This document shows, one piece after another, positions 18,183 through 26,769 of a stretch of 64,000 nucleotides of DNA. The stretch covers positions 1,550,001-1,614,000 of the forward strand of contig JABTUW010000001.1 of the NCBI GenBank assembly GCA_015075185.1, read 5' to 3'. The translations under genes were made by a program, and so were the position numbers. The notes beneath the pieces are model-generated. The model worked only from the letters and a program-made list of their open reading frames with translations. It did not search any database and was not told the DNA's origin. The stretch is from Anaerolineales bacterium (GTDB lineage: Bacteria; Chloroflexota; Anaerolineae; 4572-78; J111). Within the stretch, counting starts at the first letter, position 1; each line of letters opens with the position of its first letter.

Positions 18183-20339
18183 TCACTTGGTCCAGCTAAT
18201 TCTTTCCTCAGCCCAGCCCCGGCTGGTATTGGTATCGCGCCCAACATAGCCATCAGGCGAACCTTCCATCTCAAAGAGCAGTTGTTGGTCACCACCCGTC
18301 GGAGTCATTGCCCAGATTCCCCATGAACCACTACGATAGCTGGCAAAAGCCAGCACCTTACCATCGGGCGACCAGGCCGGCAGGCCATCTTCGGCTGGGT
18401 CGTCGGTAAGACGCTGCAAATTAGAGCCATTGGCATTAACGATGTAAATATCCCAGTTCCCTTCCTGCTGGGACATGAAAGCAATTTTCTGCCCATCGGG
18501 CGAAGGGGCAGGCGCGGTATCCCGATCAGAGGAGGTTAACACCTGGATATCGGCCAGGGCAATCGTGGCGCTGCGCAGCCCCGGCGCGGTGCTGCCCCAG
18601 CCTTTAAAGACTAAGCGGCCATCGAGACCCAGGGTCGGATACTCGCCTTCGCCAATCACCACCCCTTCCGTTCGATCCTGAGAGCTACCCACCCGGATCA
18701 AACGAGATTTGCGATCCCCGGCCCGGCGGGAGAGTAAAACAATTTCGCTGCCATCAGGACTCCACGTCGGCAGTTGATCTTCGACAAAATTGGCGACAAT
18801 GATGGGATTGGCCCCCGAAACATTCATCGTGGTCAACCCCCATGAGTCGAGCCGCCAGGAGTGAAAAGCGATGCGCGAACCATCGGGGCTAAACGCCGGC
18901 TGGCTGGCGTTTTTGCGGTAGAGCCGCGTTCCGGAACCATCGGCCTGGCCGAAATAAATATCAAAATCTGTGCCGTTGAAAACCGGATAGGCAATCGTGC
19001 CGGAGAGAGATGAATTGGGGATGCTAGCGGCAGGAGCAGCAGCGGTAGCACGGGCGGTCGGCGTCGGAAGCGGGCTGGTGGTTGGTTCCGATGTGGGCGT
19101 GTCGGTAGCGGCAGAGGTAGGTTCTTCAGTGGCAATTGGAACTTCCACCACGGGCGTGGGCGTATCGGTGGGCGCGTCGCCCAGGGATTGCACAATCAAC
19201 GGGGTCGGGGTGAAAGTCGGCTCTCCCTCGGTGACGATGGCCGTTTGGGCCACAGCCTCATTGTTGCCCTCAAGGCCAAAGAGCACGTAGGAGACGCTGC
19301 CCAAAATGAGCAGCACCACGAGCAGTCCGACCAGGCCAAACAACCAGGCCGAGACAGGCGCAGCAGATTTGCGGGGAGAGGCAGGTTTGGGGGCCGGCAT
19401 AGTGGTGGTGCCTGCGGCAGGTGTCCGCAGGGCCAGCCGCATGTCCTCGGCGGACTGGAAGCGCTGGTTGGGATAAATCTCCATGGCTTGCAAAATGACC
19501 CGCTCGGTATTTTCTGTTAACAGCGGATTGAGCCGGCGGGGCGGAGTTAACAACTCCGGATTCAGCAAGCGTTGATGGACATCCGGTGGGTAAAGATTCG
19601 TCAGCAGGTGGTACATAGTTGCGCCCAAGGCGTAGATGTCGGAGCGGGCGTCAGTATGGTCGTCGCTGCTGGCAAACTGTTCCAGCGGAGCATAGGCTGG
19701 TGTGCCGATGCCGCGTAGTTCGGCTTTGGTTTTGGGGTTGCTGCTATCCAGTAATTTCACCAGGCCAAAATCAACCAATTTGGCTTTGCCCTGGAGATTC
19801 ACCCGGATATTGGCCGGCTTGATGTCACGATGAATAATCGGCTGGGGACGCCGGTTGTGCAAATAGGCCAGCGCATCCAACACCTGGTCGCTCCAATACA
19901 GCACCGACTCCTCCGGCTGCGGCTGCCGGGTTCGCTGCAAGGTGCTTTCGAGATCTTCGCCTTCGACATAATCCATCACCAAATACTGGCGCTCATCCTC
20001 GATGAAATAGTCAGACACTTTAGGAAGACCCGGATGATCGAGCTGGCCCAGAACGCTGGCTTCGGCCAAAAACTGATCGCGGGAATGGGCCTGGTATTCG
20101 GGGCCGGCGTTAGGATCGGGCCGGTTTTCCTTGATAGCGCAGCGCCGTCCCACCAGGCGCTTATCTTCCGCCAGATAGACCGCTCCCATGGCCCCGCAAC
20201 CCAACACGCTTATAACCTGGTAGCGCCCTCCCAACGTGGTCCGATAGCCCAGCAATCCCCGTAGGGGCGACGGGCAGTTGCTGCATTTCTGGGCCTCATC
20301 CGGGTTATCAAAGCTGCAATTTGGGCACATTTGTGACAT
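18183..20339 (-). CDS. Membrane Ser/Thr protein kinase with zinc ribbon and TolB-like propeller
   Basis: This 718-residue protein begins with a zinc ribbon (Cys5, Cys8, Cys19, Cys22). A Hanks-type kinase domain follows, with glycine loop LGCGAMGAVY (46-55), Lys70, HRDIKPANI near 169 and DFGLVK near 190. A Pro/Ala linker leads to one transmembrane segment (about 332-353), then a Thr/Pro-rich stalk. The extracellular half contains TolB/PD40-type repeats (FSPDGSRIAFHS, WSPDGSEIVLLS, PSPDGQKIAFMS, WSPDGKVLAFAS). The layout suggests an outside ligand read by the propeller and signalled by the cytoplasmic kinase. It ends 79 bp before the antitoxin gene. Confidence 0.92.
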   Translation of the reverse strand: MSQMCPNCSFDNPDEAQKCSNCPSPLRGLLGYRTTLGGRYQVISVLGCGAMGAVYLAEDKRLVGRRCAIKENRPDPNAGPEYQAHSRDQFLAEASVLGQLDHPGLPKVSDYFIEDERQYLVMDYVEGEDLESTLQRTRQPQPEESVLYWSDQVLDALAYLHNRRPQPIIHRDIKPANIRVNLQGKAKLVDFGLVKLLDSSNPKTKAELRGIGTPAYAPLEQFASSDDHTDARSDIYALGATMYHLLTNLYPPDVHQRLLNPELLTPPRRLNPLLTENTERVILQAMEIYPNQRFQSAEDMRLALRTPAAGTTTMPAPKPASPRKSAAPVSAWLFGLVGLLVVLLILGSVSYVLFGLEGNNEAVAQTAIVTEGEPTFTPTPLIVQSLGDAPTDTPTPVVEVPIATEEPTSAATDTPTSEPTTSPLPTPTARATAAAPAASIPNSSLSGTIAYPVFNGTDFDIYFGQADGSGTRLYRKNASQPAFSPDGSRIAFHSWRLDSWGLTTMNVSGANPIIVANFVEDQLPTWSPDGSEIVLLSRRAGDRKSRLIRVGSSQDRTEGVVIGEGEYPTLGLDGRLVFKGWGSTAPGLRSATIALADIQVLTSSDRDTAPAPSPDGQKIAFMSQQEGNWDIYIVNANGSNLQRLTDDPAEDGLPAWSPDGKVLAFASYRSGSWGIWAMTPTGGDQQLLFEMEGSPDGYVGRDTNTSRGWAEERISWTK

Positions 20340-20382
20340 AGGCTATCCACCAAGGAAAAAGGAACTCGACGGAACTGAGAGA

Positions 20383-20424
20383 GTGCGAAAGCTAAGCTTT
20401 CGCACGTCAAAGCACAGCTTTGAC
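20383..20424. repeat. Double hairpin between kinase and glycosyltransferase genes
   Basis: A perfect 23-bp palindrome (GTGCGAAAGCT, A, AGCTTTCGCAC) at 20383-20405 abuts a second hairpin (GTCAAAGC, ACA, GCTTTGAC) at 20406-20424. The second module recurs exactly at 26722-26740. It follows the glycosyltransferase stop codon on the minus strand and may end that transcript or stabilise its 3' end. Confidence 0.75.
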
Positions 20425-20441
20425 ACCCCCCATTTTCTTCT

Positions 20442-21644
20442 CTATCGTACGGCTGCCAATTCTTGTTCTAACAGGGTGGTTATCCCCGGAACAGTTTCTC
20501 CTAAAATGTCGCAGTACACCTTGACCGTGTTTCTGGCAATCGCGGCCTGAGTGTAATGATCTTTGACTCGCTGGCGACCTTTTTGGCGCAGGGCTTCCCG
20601 CAGAGACACATCGTCAATTAGTTGTTGGAGTTGCTGCTGCAATTCTACTACGTTGCCTTCACCAAAAGTCAGTCCGGCATCGCCGATAACTTCCGGAATG
20701 GCCCCAGAACGAGCGCCGAGGGTAATCACATCGCAGGCCATGGCCTCGATCAAGACCCGGCCAAACTGCTCTTTCCAATTGGGCCGGGTCAGCGAAGGTA
20801 AGACCAGCACATCCAGCCCGCTAAAGTAATGAGGCAAATGCGTCGAGGGCAGCTTCTGGTCAAAAGTTACGCGCGGCGCAATACCCAGCCATTGGGTCAT
20901 CTTTTCCAGCCGCTCCCGATCAGGGCCGCTGCCCAGGATTTGGAGGGTCCAGGGGCCGCTGAGCTGGCTGGCGGCATGCAGCAAAATCTCCAAACCTTTC
21001 TCCTCAACCAAGCGCCCGACGTAACCGATAGCCAGTGCAGGCTGGGTCGGCGGGCGAGTCGTGCGTTGTTTGAAGATGCTGATGCGTCCCTGGCGGGCCG
21101 GCCGCTGGCGGCGATAATAGATGGCGGGGTCCACCCCAAACTGGGGAATCAGGTGGATAGGGCCGGAGTAGCCTTTACGCTGCCACACCTGGGCCGACTC
21201 GCTGTTGCCGGCCAGCAAAGCGTCGGCGTGTTTGAGCACGTAGCGTTCCATCCAACTGAAGGGCGGCGGGTAACGGCGCAGTAAATTCTGCCAGCTAAAG
21301 ACGACCGTCCCTGCGCCGACGGAGCGGGCTAGGCGCAGGGCCAGAAACGTGGCCAGGTTGTAAGGTTCTTCGTCAATGTGAAAAATATCGGGCCGCACCC
21401 GGCGCACAATCTTACCGAGTTTGGGGTAGAAGTGCAGGTGGTAATTGCCGTTAAAGACAATATCACTCACAATCAGCTCATAGCCCTTGGTGTGGACGCG
21501 TTCCAGCCGCGTCGGGTCGCGGGGATCATCCCAGGAAGGGGGCACGACGACGGTCAGCTCGACCCCGGGAATAGCAGCCATTTCTTCGAGCTTCTTTTGG
21601 TATGCGCCCACAATGCAGGCCTTGGAGAGCATCAGAACTTTCAT
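20442..21644 (-). CDS. Glycosyltransferase family 4
   Basis: This 400-residue GT-B-fold enzyme has a C-terminal nucleotide-sugar-binding domain with GYVGRLVEEKGLEILLHA and the E-x7-E-type motif (GRVLIEAMACDVITLGARSG). The N-terminal acceptor domain lacks transmembrane segments. Family members transfer sugars to lipid or polysaccharide acceptors at the inner face of the membrane. A second GT4 gene lies 143 bp upstream on the same strand, so both may build one envelope glycan. Donor and acceptor cannot be told from the sequence. Confidence 0.9.
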   Translation of the reverse strand: MKVLMLSKACIVGAYQKKLEEMAAIPGVELTVVVPPSWDDPRDPTRLERVHTKGYELIVSDIVFNGNYHLHFYPKLGKIVRRVRPDIFHIDEEPYNLATFLALRLARSVGAGTVVFSWQNLLRRYPPPFSWMERYVLKHADALLAGNSESAQVWQRKGYSGPIHLIPQFGVDPAIYYRRQRPARQGRISIFKQRTTRPPTQPALAIGYVGRLVEEKGLEILLHAASQLSGPWTLQILGSGPDRERLEKMTQWLGIAPRVTFDQKLPSTHLPHYFSGLDVLVLPSLTRPNWKEQFGRVLIEAMACDVITLGARSGAIPEVIGDAGLTFGEGNVVELQQQLQQLIDDVSLREALRQKGRQRVKDHYTQAAIARNTVKVYCDILGETVPGITTLLEQELAAVR

Positions 21645-21787
21645 AAACGCACGGAATTGTACTTTAAGATTTGCCGGGTTAAAAATTAAGATATGTTGAG
21701 TGAGGAAGGCATAAAATCGGGCAAGCCACTCTCACAGGAGTATTGTACCACAGAATGGGTTTATTCCTCAAAAAAGTTGGGGGGCGT

Positions 21788-22945
21788 CTACCCGAAAACC
21801 CCAACCACCTCCCGATACGCCTGCAATGTCTCCTCTGCCGTCTTGGCCCAGCTAAACTTCTCTACCTGAGCAAACCCCCGCTCGATCATCATATCGCGAG
21901 ACTCCTCCTCGGTGCAGAGACGAATAATCGGCGCGGCCATATGCTTGGTATCATGGGGGTCAAGCTGGAAAGCGGCCGGTCCGGCCAACTCCGGGATCGA
22001 GGCCGCGTTGGTGGTCACGACCGGCACACCGCAGGCCATCGCTTCCAGGACCGGCAAGCCAAATCCCTCGTAGCGGGAAGGGTAGACAAACACAGTGGCA
22101 GCAGCATAGAGCAGCGGGCGGTCCTCTTCGGCAACCCAGCCGGGGGTGATAACAGAATCGGCGAGGCCCAGCTCGCGGGCAATCCGCAGCGGGTCGGGGA
22201 AAAAGGGGGTGTCAGTTGCGGGCATCTGCCCGGCCAGCACCAGGGGATATTGGTCGCCCAGGGTGGCGCTGACCCAGGTATAGGCGTGCAGCAGGGCGCT
22301 GACATTTTTGCGCACGTCGTAGCCGCCCAAGTACAACACAAAATTCTCCGGCAGATTGTACTTTTTCTTTATCTCGACAAGCTGCTGCCAGGTTTCGGCG
22401 GGCTGAAAGTGCGGCGCTGGCGCGAGGTAGACCACCCGAACCTGCTCGGCGGGCAGGCCAAGTTTTTGCAAAATATCCCGCCGGCTGGCCTCCGAGTCGG
22501 TCAAGATGATTTTGGCTTGCAAGGCAGCCGCGGCCACCAGCGAGGTATAGAGCCGCACCAAAAAGCCGCCCCGGTATTCTGGCAGGACCATGGGAATCAA
22601 ATCGTGAATGGTAACCACGGTCGGCACGGACGGAGCAAGGGGCGAGCCGAAGTAGGGTACGTGGGCCAGGTCTACCCCCAGTTTCCGGCAGGCGCGAGGA
22701 AAAGTAATCTGCTCAAACCAAACTTTGGCCAGATTGGACACCTGGTTGGCAAAAGGAGTCTTGACCGTATGGAATTTTAGGTGAGGGTATCGCTCAGGCA
22801 GGGCAGGGTCAAAGGGTTTGGGCGATATAAGGGTGATGTCCAGCCGGCCATCTGCTTCCAAAAGGGCCGGCAACAAATATTTGAGGTACTGGCCGCTGCC
22901 GACCGCAGGGTTATCCCAAAACCAGGCATTGACGGCGATTTTCAC
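21788..22945 (-). CDS. Glycosyltransferase family 4
   Basis: This 385-residue GT-B enzyme shows the GT4 features VTIHDLIP, YLGGYDVRKNVSALLHAY, VFVYPSRYEGFGLPVLEAMA and CGVPVVTTNAASIPEL. The start is a GTG that overlaps the stop codon of the upstream lipoprotein gene (GTGA), so the two are translationally coupled. It most resembles mannosyl- or rhamnosyl-type transferases in general layout, but the sugar is not predictable. It probably works with the neighbouring GT4 in surface glycan synthesis. Confidence 0.9.
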   Translation of the reverse strand: MKIAVNAWFWDNPAVGSGQYLKYLLPALLEADGRLDITLISPKPFDPALPERYPHLKFHTVKTPFANQVSNLAKVWFEQITFPRACRKLGVDLAHVPYFGSPLAPSVPTVVTIHDLIPMVLPEYRGGFLVRLYTSLVAAAALQAKIILTDSEASRRDILQKLGLPAEQVRVVYLAPAPHFQPAETWQQLVEIKKKYNLPENFVLYLGGYDVRKNVSALLHAYTWVSATLGDQYPLVLAGQMPATDTPFFPDPLRIARELGLADSVITPGWVAEEDRPLLYAAATVFVYPSRYEGFGLPVLEAMACGVPVVTTNAASIPELAGPAAFQLDPHDTKHMAAPIIRLCTEEESRDMMIERGFAQVEKFSWAKTAEETLQAYREVVGVFG

Positions 22946-23631
22946 GGCTTAAACAAGCCTTCCGGCGGGTCAGGCAGCGGCGCGAAACTGCGGACGCGCA
23001 GCACCGCCGATTGACCCGCCAGGGTAAACGCCACCCGCACCGGCAATTCCGTGGCTTCATCGCGCCACAGAGCCAACCTATCGCCATTGGGGTAGGTGAA
23101 GGTTAGTTTTTGGACCGGACCGGATGACAGCCGCAGCGCCTCTTGAGTGGCCGTCTCCGGGGCAGTGACCAGTAAGCGGCCGATGATGGCAAAAGCATCA
23201 CTTATCGGGGAAAGCCGGGCTTCCTCTGATTGGGCAGAATCTTGAGGGGGGTCAAAACGACGGTAGCCCCAGGCGGTCTGCCCGTCAAAGATGAGAACCT
23301 GGCCGACCAAGTCCGGGGCGGTCGCTTCCAGAATTTCAAAGCGGTAACGCGAGCCGGCTCGCCACGTTTCCACCGTCAGCGGGCCACCGACGGGCGCAGC
23401 GGGCCACTCCATTTCCCAGACACTGTGTTGGTCGGCCTGCCAGGTTTGGGCCAGGATAGTTTGAGCGGCTGCAGGACTCAAGGGTTCTGGGGCAGCGCAG
23501 GCGCTCAAAGCCAACGTCAAGAAAATGAATGCGATTTCTCTCGTTCCCAAACTTAGTTTGGGAACGAGAGAAATGAGGAAAAAACTGAGTGCAGGAACGA
23601 GAAAAACAGGGAACATAACGAGCAAAAACAT
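22942..23631 (-). CDS. Predicted lipoprotein with a dispersed palindrome in its N-terminal coding region
   Basis: The mature part after the lipobox (LALSAC, Cys45) has about 185 residues of beta-rich sequence (GSRYRFEILEAT, VLIFDGQTAWGYRR), similar in style to LolA/outer-membrane-lipoprotein-sorting folds; this is a weak fold guess. The first 44 residues are odd. They contain two hydrophobic stretches joined by LVPKLSLGTRE, which is simply the translation of the 41-bp palindrome at 23534-23574. The ATG at 23631 lies 7 bases after a TATAAT box, so translation may be leaderless. It is coupled to the downstream GT4. Confidence 0.7.
   Translation of the reverse strand: MFLLVMFPVFLVPALSFFLISLVPKLSLGTREIAFIFLTLALSACAAPEPLSPAAAQTILAQTWQADQHSVWEMEWPAAPVGGPLTVETWRAGSRYRFEILEATAPDLVGQVLIFDGQTAWGYRRFDPPQDSAQSEEARLSPISDAFAIIGRLLVTAPETATQEALRLSSGPVQKLTFTYPNGDRLALWRDEATELPVRVAFTLAGQSAVLRVRSFAPLPDPPEGLFKP
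23534..23574. repeat. Dispersed palindrome, TTCCCAAAC/GTTTGGGAA family, copy 2 (41 bp, perfect)
   Basis: Two perfect 20-bp arms (ATTTCTCTCGTTCCCAAACT and its complement) flank one central base. It lies inside the 5' coding part of the lipoprotein gene. Three related copies elsewhere are intergenic. Confidence 0.9.
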
Positions 23632-23638
23632 AACTTAA

Positions 23639-23668
23639 ATTATAACCGTAGCCTCGTTTATAGGCCAA
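23639..23668 (-). promoter_or_regulatory. Promoter of the lipoprotein/GT4 operon
   Basis: On the minus strand TTGGCC (23663-23668) precedes TATAAT (23639-23644) with an 18-bp spacer. The ATG follows the -10 box by only 7 bases, so the mRNA should be leaderless. Confidence 0.65.
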
Positions 23669-23675
23669 TAGTCAC

Positions 23676-23704
23676 TTGTAAGCGAATCTGTCATGTGGTA
23701 TAAT
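23676..23704 (+). promoter_or_regulatory. Extended -10 promoter of the bifunctional nuclease gene
   Basis: TTGTAA (23676-23681), a 17-bp spacer and TGGTATAAT (-10 hexamer at 23699-23704) form a strong sigma-70-type promoter with an extended -10. It is divergent from, and adjacent to, the lipoprotein promoter. Confidence 0.75.
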
Positions 23705-23772
23705 CCAGCCAATTCAGCGTCAGCCTTACCTTTGATATGGTTATCTGAGAGCCTGATGGCAGGAGGATGTGC

Positions 23773-24297
23773 ATGATAGAAGTTAAGATAGATAGCATTC
23801 GCGTTAGTCTGATGTCGCAGCACCGGGTGGTAGTTTTGAAAGATGTGGATACAGATCGCTATCTGCCCATCTGGATTGGTCCTTTTGAAGCCGACGCCAT
23901 TACGATCCAATTGCAGGGTGTTCAAGTAGCCCGCCCCCTGACCCACGATTTGTTGAAGAGTGTTATAGACGAAATGGGAGCCACTATTTCTCACGTGACG
24001 GTCAGCGAGTTGAAAAACGACACCTTTTTCGCCCGGATTGTAATGGATGTGAATGGCCAAAGCATGGAGATTGACGCCCGTCCCAGTGACGCTATTGCTC
24101 TGGCTGTGCGGGCCAATGCCCCGCTGTTTGTGGCCGAAGAAGTGATGTCGGCGGCTTCGATTGTGCCGGAGACGAGCCTGGAAGAGGCCGATATGGATCG
24201 GGACACTGAACCCCTGTCTGAAGAGGAAGAGGAACAACTGGCCGTTTTCCGTGACTTTATTGACGAGCTTGACCTGGACGACCTGGGTAAGAATTGA
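23773..24297 (+). CDS. Bifunctional nuclease family protein (BFN, DUF151)
   Basis: This 174-residue protein carries the DUF151 core (VVLKDVDTDRYLPIWIGPFEA, here split over residues 17-37, and ARPSDAIALAVRANAPLFVAEEV near 105-127) and an acidic C-terminal tail. The family is named for plant proteins reported to have RNase and DNase activity; its bacterial role is poorly defined. The ATG at 23773 was preferred to the one at 23767 because AGGAGG ends just before 23767 and gives a 6-base spacing. It lies 260 bp upstream of dnaB. Confidence 0.85.
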   Translation: MIEVKIDSIRVSLMSQHRVVVLKDVDTDRYLPIWIGPFEADAITIQLQGVQVARPLTHDLLKSVIDEMGATISHVTVSELKNDTFFARIVMDVNGQSMEIDARPSDAIALAVRANAPLFVAEEVMSAASIVPETSLEEADMDRDTEPLSEEEEEQLAVFRDFIDELDLDDLGKN

Positions 24298-24446
24298 GTA
24301 ACGAAGATCGGGCAGAGCGTCAGGCTGCGGCTGGGTGGGGCCTCAGCAAAGCTCTGTTGACCTCTCTACACCTGTTTTAAGTCATTATTTCTAAAAATCT
24401 ATTTTGGCTCCACTTAACTCACGTGCGCGGAAAGTCGTTAAAATGT

Positions 24447-24475
24447 TTGACGAAACCCCGCGCTCGTGTTATGAT
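24447..24475 (+). promoter_or_regulatory. Sigma-70 promoter upstream of dnaB
   Basis: TTGACG (24447-24452) and TATGAT (24470-24475) are spaced by 17 bp. The predicted start site leaves a leader of roughly 75-80 bases before the DnaB ATG. Confidence 0.7.
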
Positions 24476-24559
24476 TCTCGATTAGAACTTTTGTTCTACT
24501 CAAAACAAGAGCGGATTATAGTCAAAAAATTTGATTCTATCTGAGTTTCGCGAGTAACA

Positions 24560-25921
24560 ATGGTTGATATTTTACCCGGCACCGTGCCCGATAGATTACA
24601 GCCGCATAATGTCGAAGCCGAGGAAGCAGTCCTAGGCTCGCTGCTGATTGACCCCGATGCGATTATTCGGGTGGCTACTTTTTTGCAGCCGGGCGACTTT
24701 TACGTGGAGCGCCACAATTGGGTCTTCGAAGCGATTCGCGACCTGCATGAACGGCGCGAACCGGCTGACCTGGTGACGCTGACCGACGAACTGGAGCGCC
24801 GGGGCCAACTGGTCGAAATCGGCGGGGCGTCTTATTTGACCAGCCTGATCAACGCCACACCGACCTCGATTCATGTGGAGTTTTATGCCCGCATCGTCGA
24901 ACGCACCGCCGTTCTACGCCGGCTGATTGACGCCGCCGGACAAATCGCCCGGCTGGCCTACGAGGATACCGAAGACGCCGACGAGGTGGTTGACCGGGCC
25001 GAGGAGATCATTTTTGGAGTGGCCGCCCGGCGGGTGGATCGGGATTTGCGGCCCATTCGCCAGGTCCTCGATCAATATCACGACCGGGTGGAGTACCTCT
25101 ACCAGCATCGGGGCGAGATCATCGGTATCCCTACTGGCCTGGCTGATCTGGACAAGCTTTTGGGCGGTATGCAGAGGTCAGATGTGATTATTCTGGCGGG
25201 GCGACCGGGTATGGGTAAAACCTCGCTGGCTCTGAGTATTGCCCTTCACGCCGCCCGGCGCTGGCAGAAACGCGTTGCCATGTTCAGCCTGGAAATGAGC
25301 GACGAGCAGTTGGTGCAGCGCCTCATCTCGGCCGAAACCGGCATTGACAGTCAGCGCCTGCGCCTGGGCGACATCAAAGAGAATGAATGGCCGACCTTTA
25401 TGCAGGCCACCAATCTCCTGTCCAACACTTCCTTTTTTATTGACGACACCCCGGCTATTTCGGCCCTGGAACTGCGGACCAAGGCCCGCCGCCTCCACGC
25501 CGAACACGGCCTGGATATGATTATTATTGACTACCTGCAACTCATGCGCGGCGACTCGCGCAGCGAGAACCGCCAGCAGGAAATCAGCTACATCTCCCGC
25601 TCGATCAAGGCCCTGGCCCGCGAGTTGAATGTGCCAATTCTGGCCCTTAGCCAGTTGTCGCGCCAGGTTGAATCGCGCCACGATAAGCGGCCTATGTTGT
25701 CGGATTTAAGAGAAAGTGGCTCGATCGAGCAGGACGCCGACGTGGTGATGTTTGTTTACCGCGACGATGTCTACAACGCCGATACCGAATTTCCCAACAT
25801 CGCCGAGATCATCGTCAGCAAACATCGCTCCGGCCCGACCGGCATCTTCTCGGTTTACTTCAAAAAGCACCTGGCCCAGTTTGTGGATTTGGAAGTGCGC
25901 AGGCAAGCGATGGAGTATTAA
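24560..25921 (+). CDS. dnaB: Replicative DNA helicase DnaB
   Basis: This 453-residue hexameric 5'-3' helicase has the N-terminal primase-interacting domain ([17 protein letters not shown] and following) and a RecA-like motor with Walker A ([12 protein letters not shown]), Walker B ([11 protein letters not shown]), the [15 protein letters not shown] stretch and SQLSRQVE. No intein is present. It should unwind DNA at the replication fork. The next two genes encode DnaD-like and DnaC-like proteins, so helicase and putative loading factors are clustered. Confidence 0.96.
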   Translation: MVDILPGTVPDRLQPHNVEAEEAVLGSLLIDPDAIIRVATFLQPGDFYVERHNWVFEAIRDLHERREPADLVTLTDELERRGQLVEIGGASYLTSLINATPTSIHVEFYARIVERTAVLRRLIDAAGQIARLAYEDTEDADEVVDRAEEIIFGVAARRVDRDLRPIRQVLDQYHDRVEYLYQHRGEIIGIPTGLADLDKLLGGMQRSDVIILAGRPGMGKTSLALSIALHAARRWQKRVAMFSLEMSDEQLVQRLISAETGIDSQRLRLGDIKENEWPTFMQATNLLSNTSFFIDDTPAISALELRTKARRLHAEHGLDMIIIDYLQLMRGDSRSENRQQEISYISRSIKALARELNVPILALSQLSRQVESRHDKRPMLSDLRESGSIEQDADVVMFVYRDDVYNADTEFPNIAEIIVSKHRSGPTGIFSVYFKKHLAQFVDLEVRRQAMEY

Positions 25922-25923
25922 GG

Positions 25924-25987
25924 GTGAATAGTGAATGGTGAATGGTTAACGATGTCATTCACAATTCACAATTCACAATTCACAATT
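25924..25987. repeat. Inverted 7-bp tandem arrays (GTGAATR)3 and (AATTCAC)3
   Basis: Three GTGAATR units (25924-25944) are followed by three AATTCAC units (25963-25983), which are nearly their complement. Together they can form a hairpin just upstream of the DnaD-like ATG at 25988. Confidence 0.85.
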
Positions 25988-26686
25988 ATGGAAAAGTTCA
26001 ACGGTTTTCCCGCAGGTGAATTACGCTTTACGTCGGTGCCGGATTTGTTTTTTGCCCGGTTATTACCCCAAATTGACAGCCTGACCGAGTTGAAGGTCAC
26101 GCTCCATTTTTTGTGGGTCCATTACCGGCAGGCGCGGCAGGTGATCTCGCACAACGAACTGCTGACCGATGAAACCTTGGTCCACAGTCTGGCCCTGCTT
26201 GACGAAGATGTGGCCCGTGCCCTTAACCAGGGCTTGAGCCGGGCGGTCGAACGGGGGACGCTGCTCTATGCCGAGGTGGAAGACGAGGCCGGCCGGCACG
26301 ACCTGTACTTTCTCAACAGCGAGCGGGGGCGGCAGGCGCATGCCAAAATTCTCGCCGGTGAAATGGGCATCGTGGCGGTGAGCGGCGCCGAAATCGCCCC
26401 CCCAGCCAAGCGCTCTAATATTTTTGAGTTGTATGAGGCCAACATCGGTTTGCTCTCGCCGATTCTGGCCGATGAACTGAAAGACGCCGAAGCTAACTAT
26501 CCCCAGGCCTGGATTGAAGATGCCTTCAAAATTGCGGTCGAGAACAACGTCCGCAAGTGGAGCTACATCAGGGCCGTCCTGGAGCGCATGGCTACCTCCG
26601 GCCGCGACGACGGCAAAGGTAAAGACGAGGACGGCGGCAACAAACCCTGGTACACCGACGAAGAGCGGCAGTTGATTCAACATTAG
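25988..26686 (+). CDS. DnaD-domain primosome-type protein
   Basis: This 232-residue protein has an N-terminal winged-helix-like region and a C-terminal DnaD domain (IFELYEANIGLLSPILADEL, then YPQAWIEDAFKIAVENN and WSYIRAVLERM). DnaD-like proteins bind DNA and help load DnaB-type helicase during initiation or restart. The ATG at 25988 was chosen because the longer frame merely translates the heptamer array upstream. Its place between dnaB and a DnaC-like gene supports a helicase-loading role. The C-terminus is acidic and Gly/Lys-rich. Confidence 0.85.
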   Translation: MEKFNGFPAGELRFTSVPDLFFARLLPQIDSLTELKVTLHFLWVHYRQARQVISHNELLTDETLVHSLALLDEDVARALNQGLSRAVERGTLLYAEVEDEAGRHDLYFLNSERGRQAHAKILAGEMGIVAVSGAEIAPPAKRSNIFELYEANIGLLSPILADELKDAEANYPQAWIEDAFKIAVENNVRKWSYIRAVLERMATSGRDDGKGKDEDGGNKPWYTDEERQLIQH

Positions 26687-26696
26687 TCTGACAACT

Positions 26697-26752
26697 GGAG
26701 TGACAAAGAGCAGCTTTGTCGGTCAAAGCACAGCTTTGACACTCCTTTTTTT
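26697..26752 (+). terminator. Terminator-like nested hairpin between DnaD-like and DnaC-like genes
   Basis: GGAGTGACAAAG pairs with CTTTGACACTCC (one mismatch) and is followed by seven T residues. Inside are smaller hairpins, including the GTCAAAGC/GCTTTGAC module shared with 20406-20424. Confidence 0.7.
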
Positions 26753-26769
26753 ATTCGCTGGCTGGCATA

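Noticed and set aside
21743..22780. 345-codon plus-strand frame opposite the GT4 gene
   Set aside because: The minus strand has intact GT4 motifs, and the plus frame has none.
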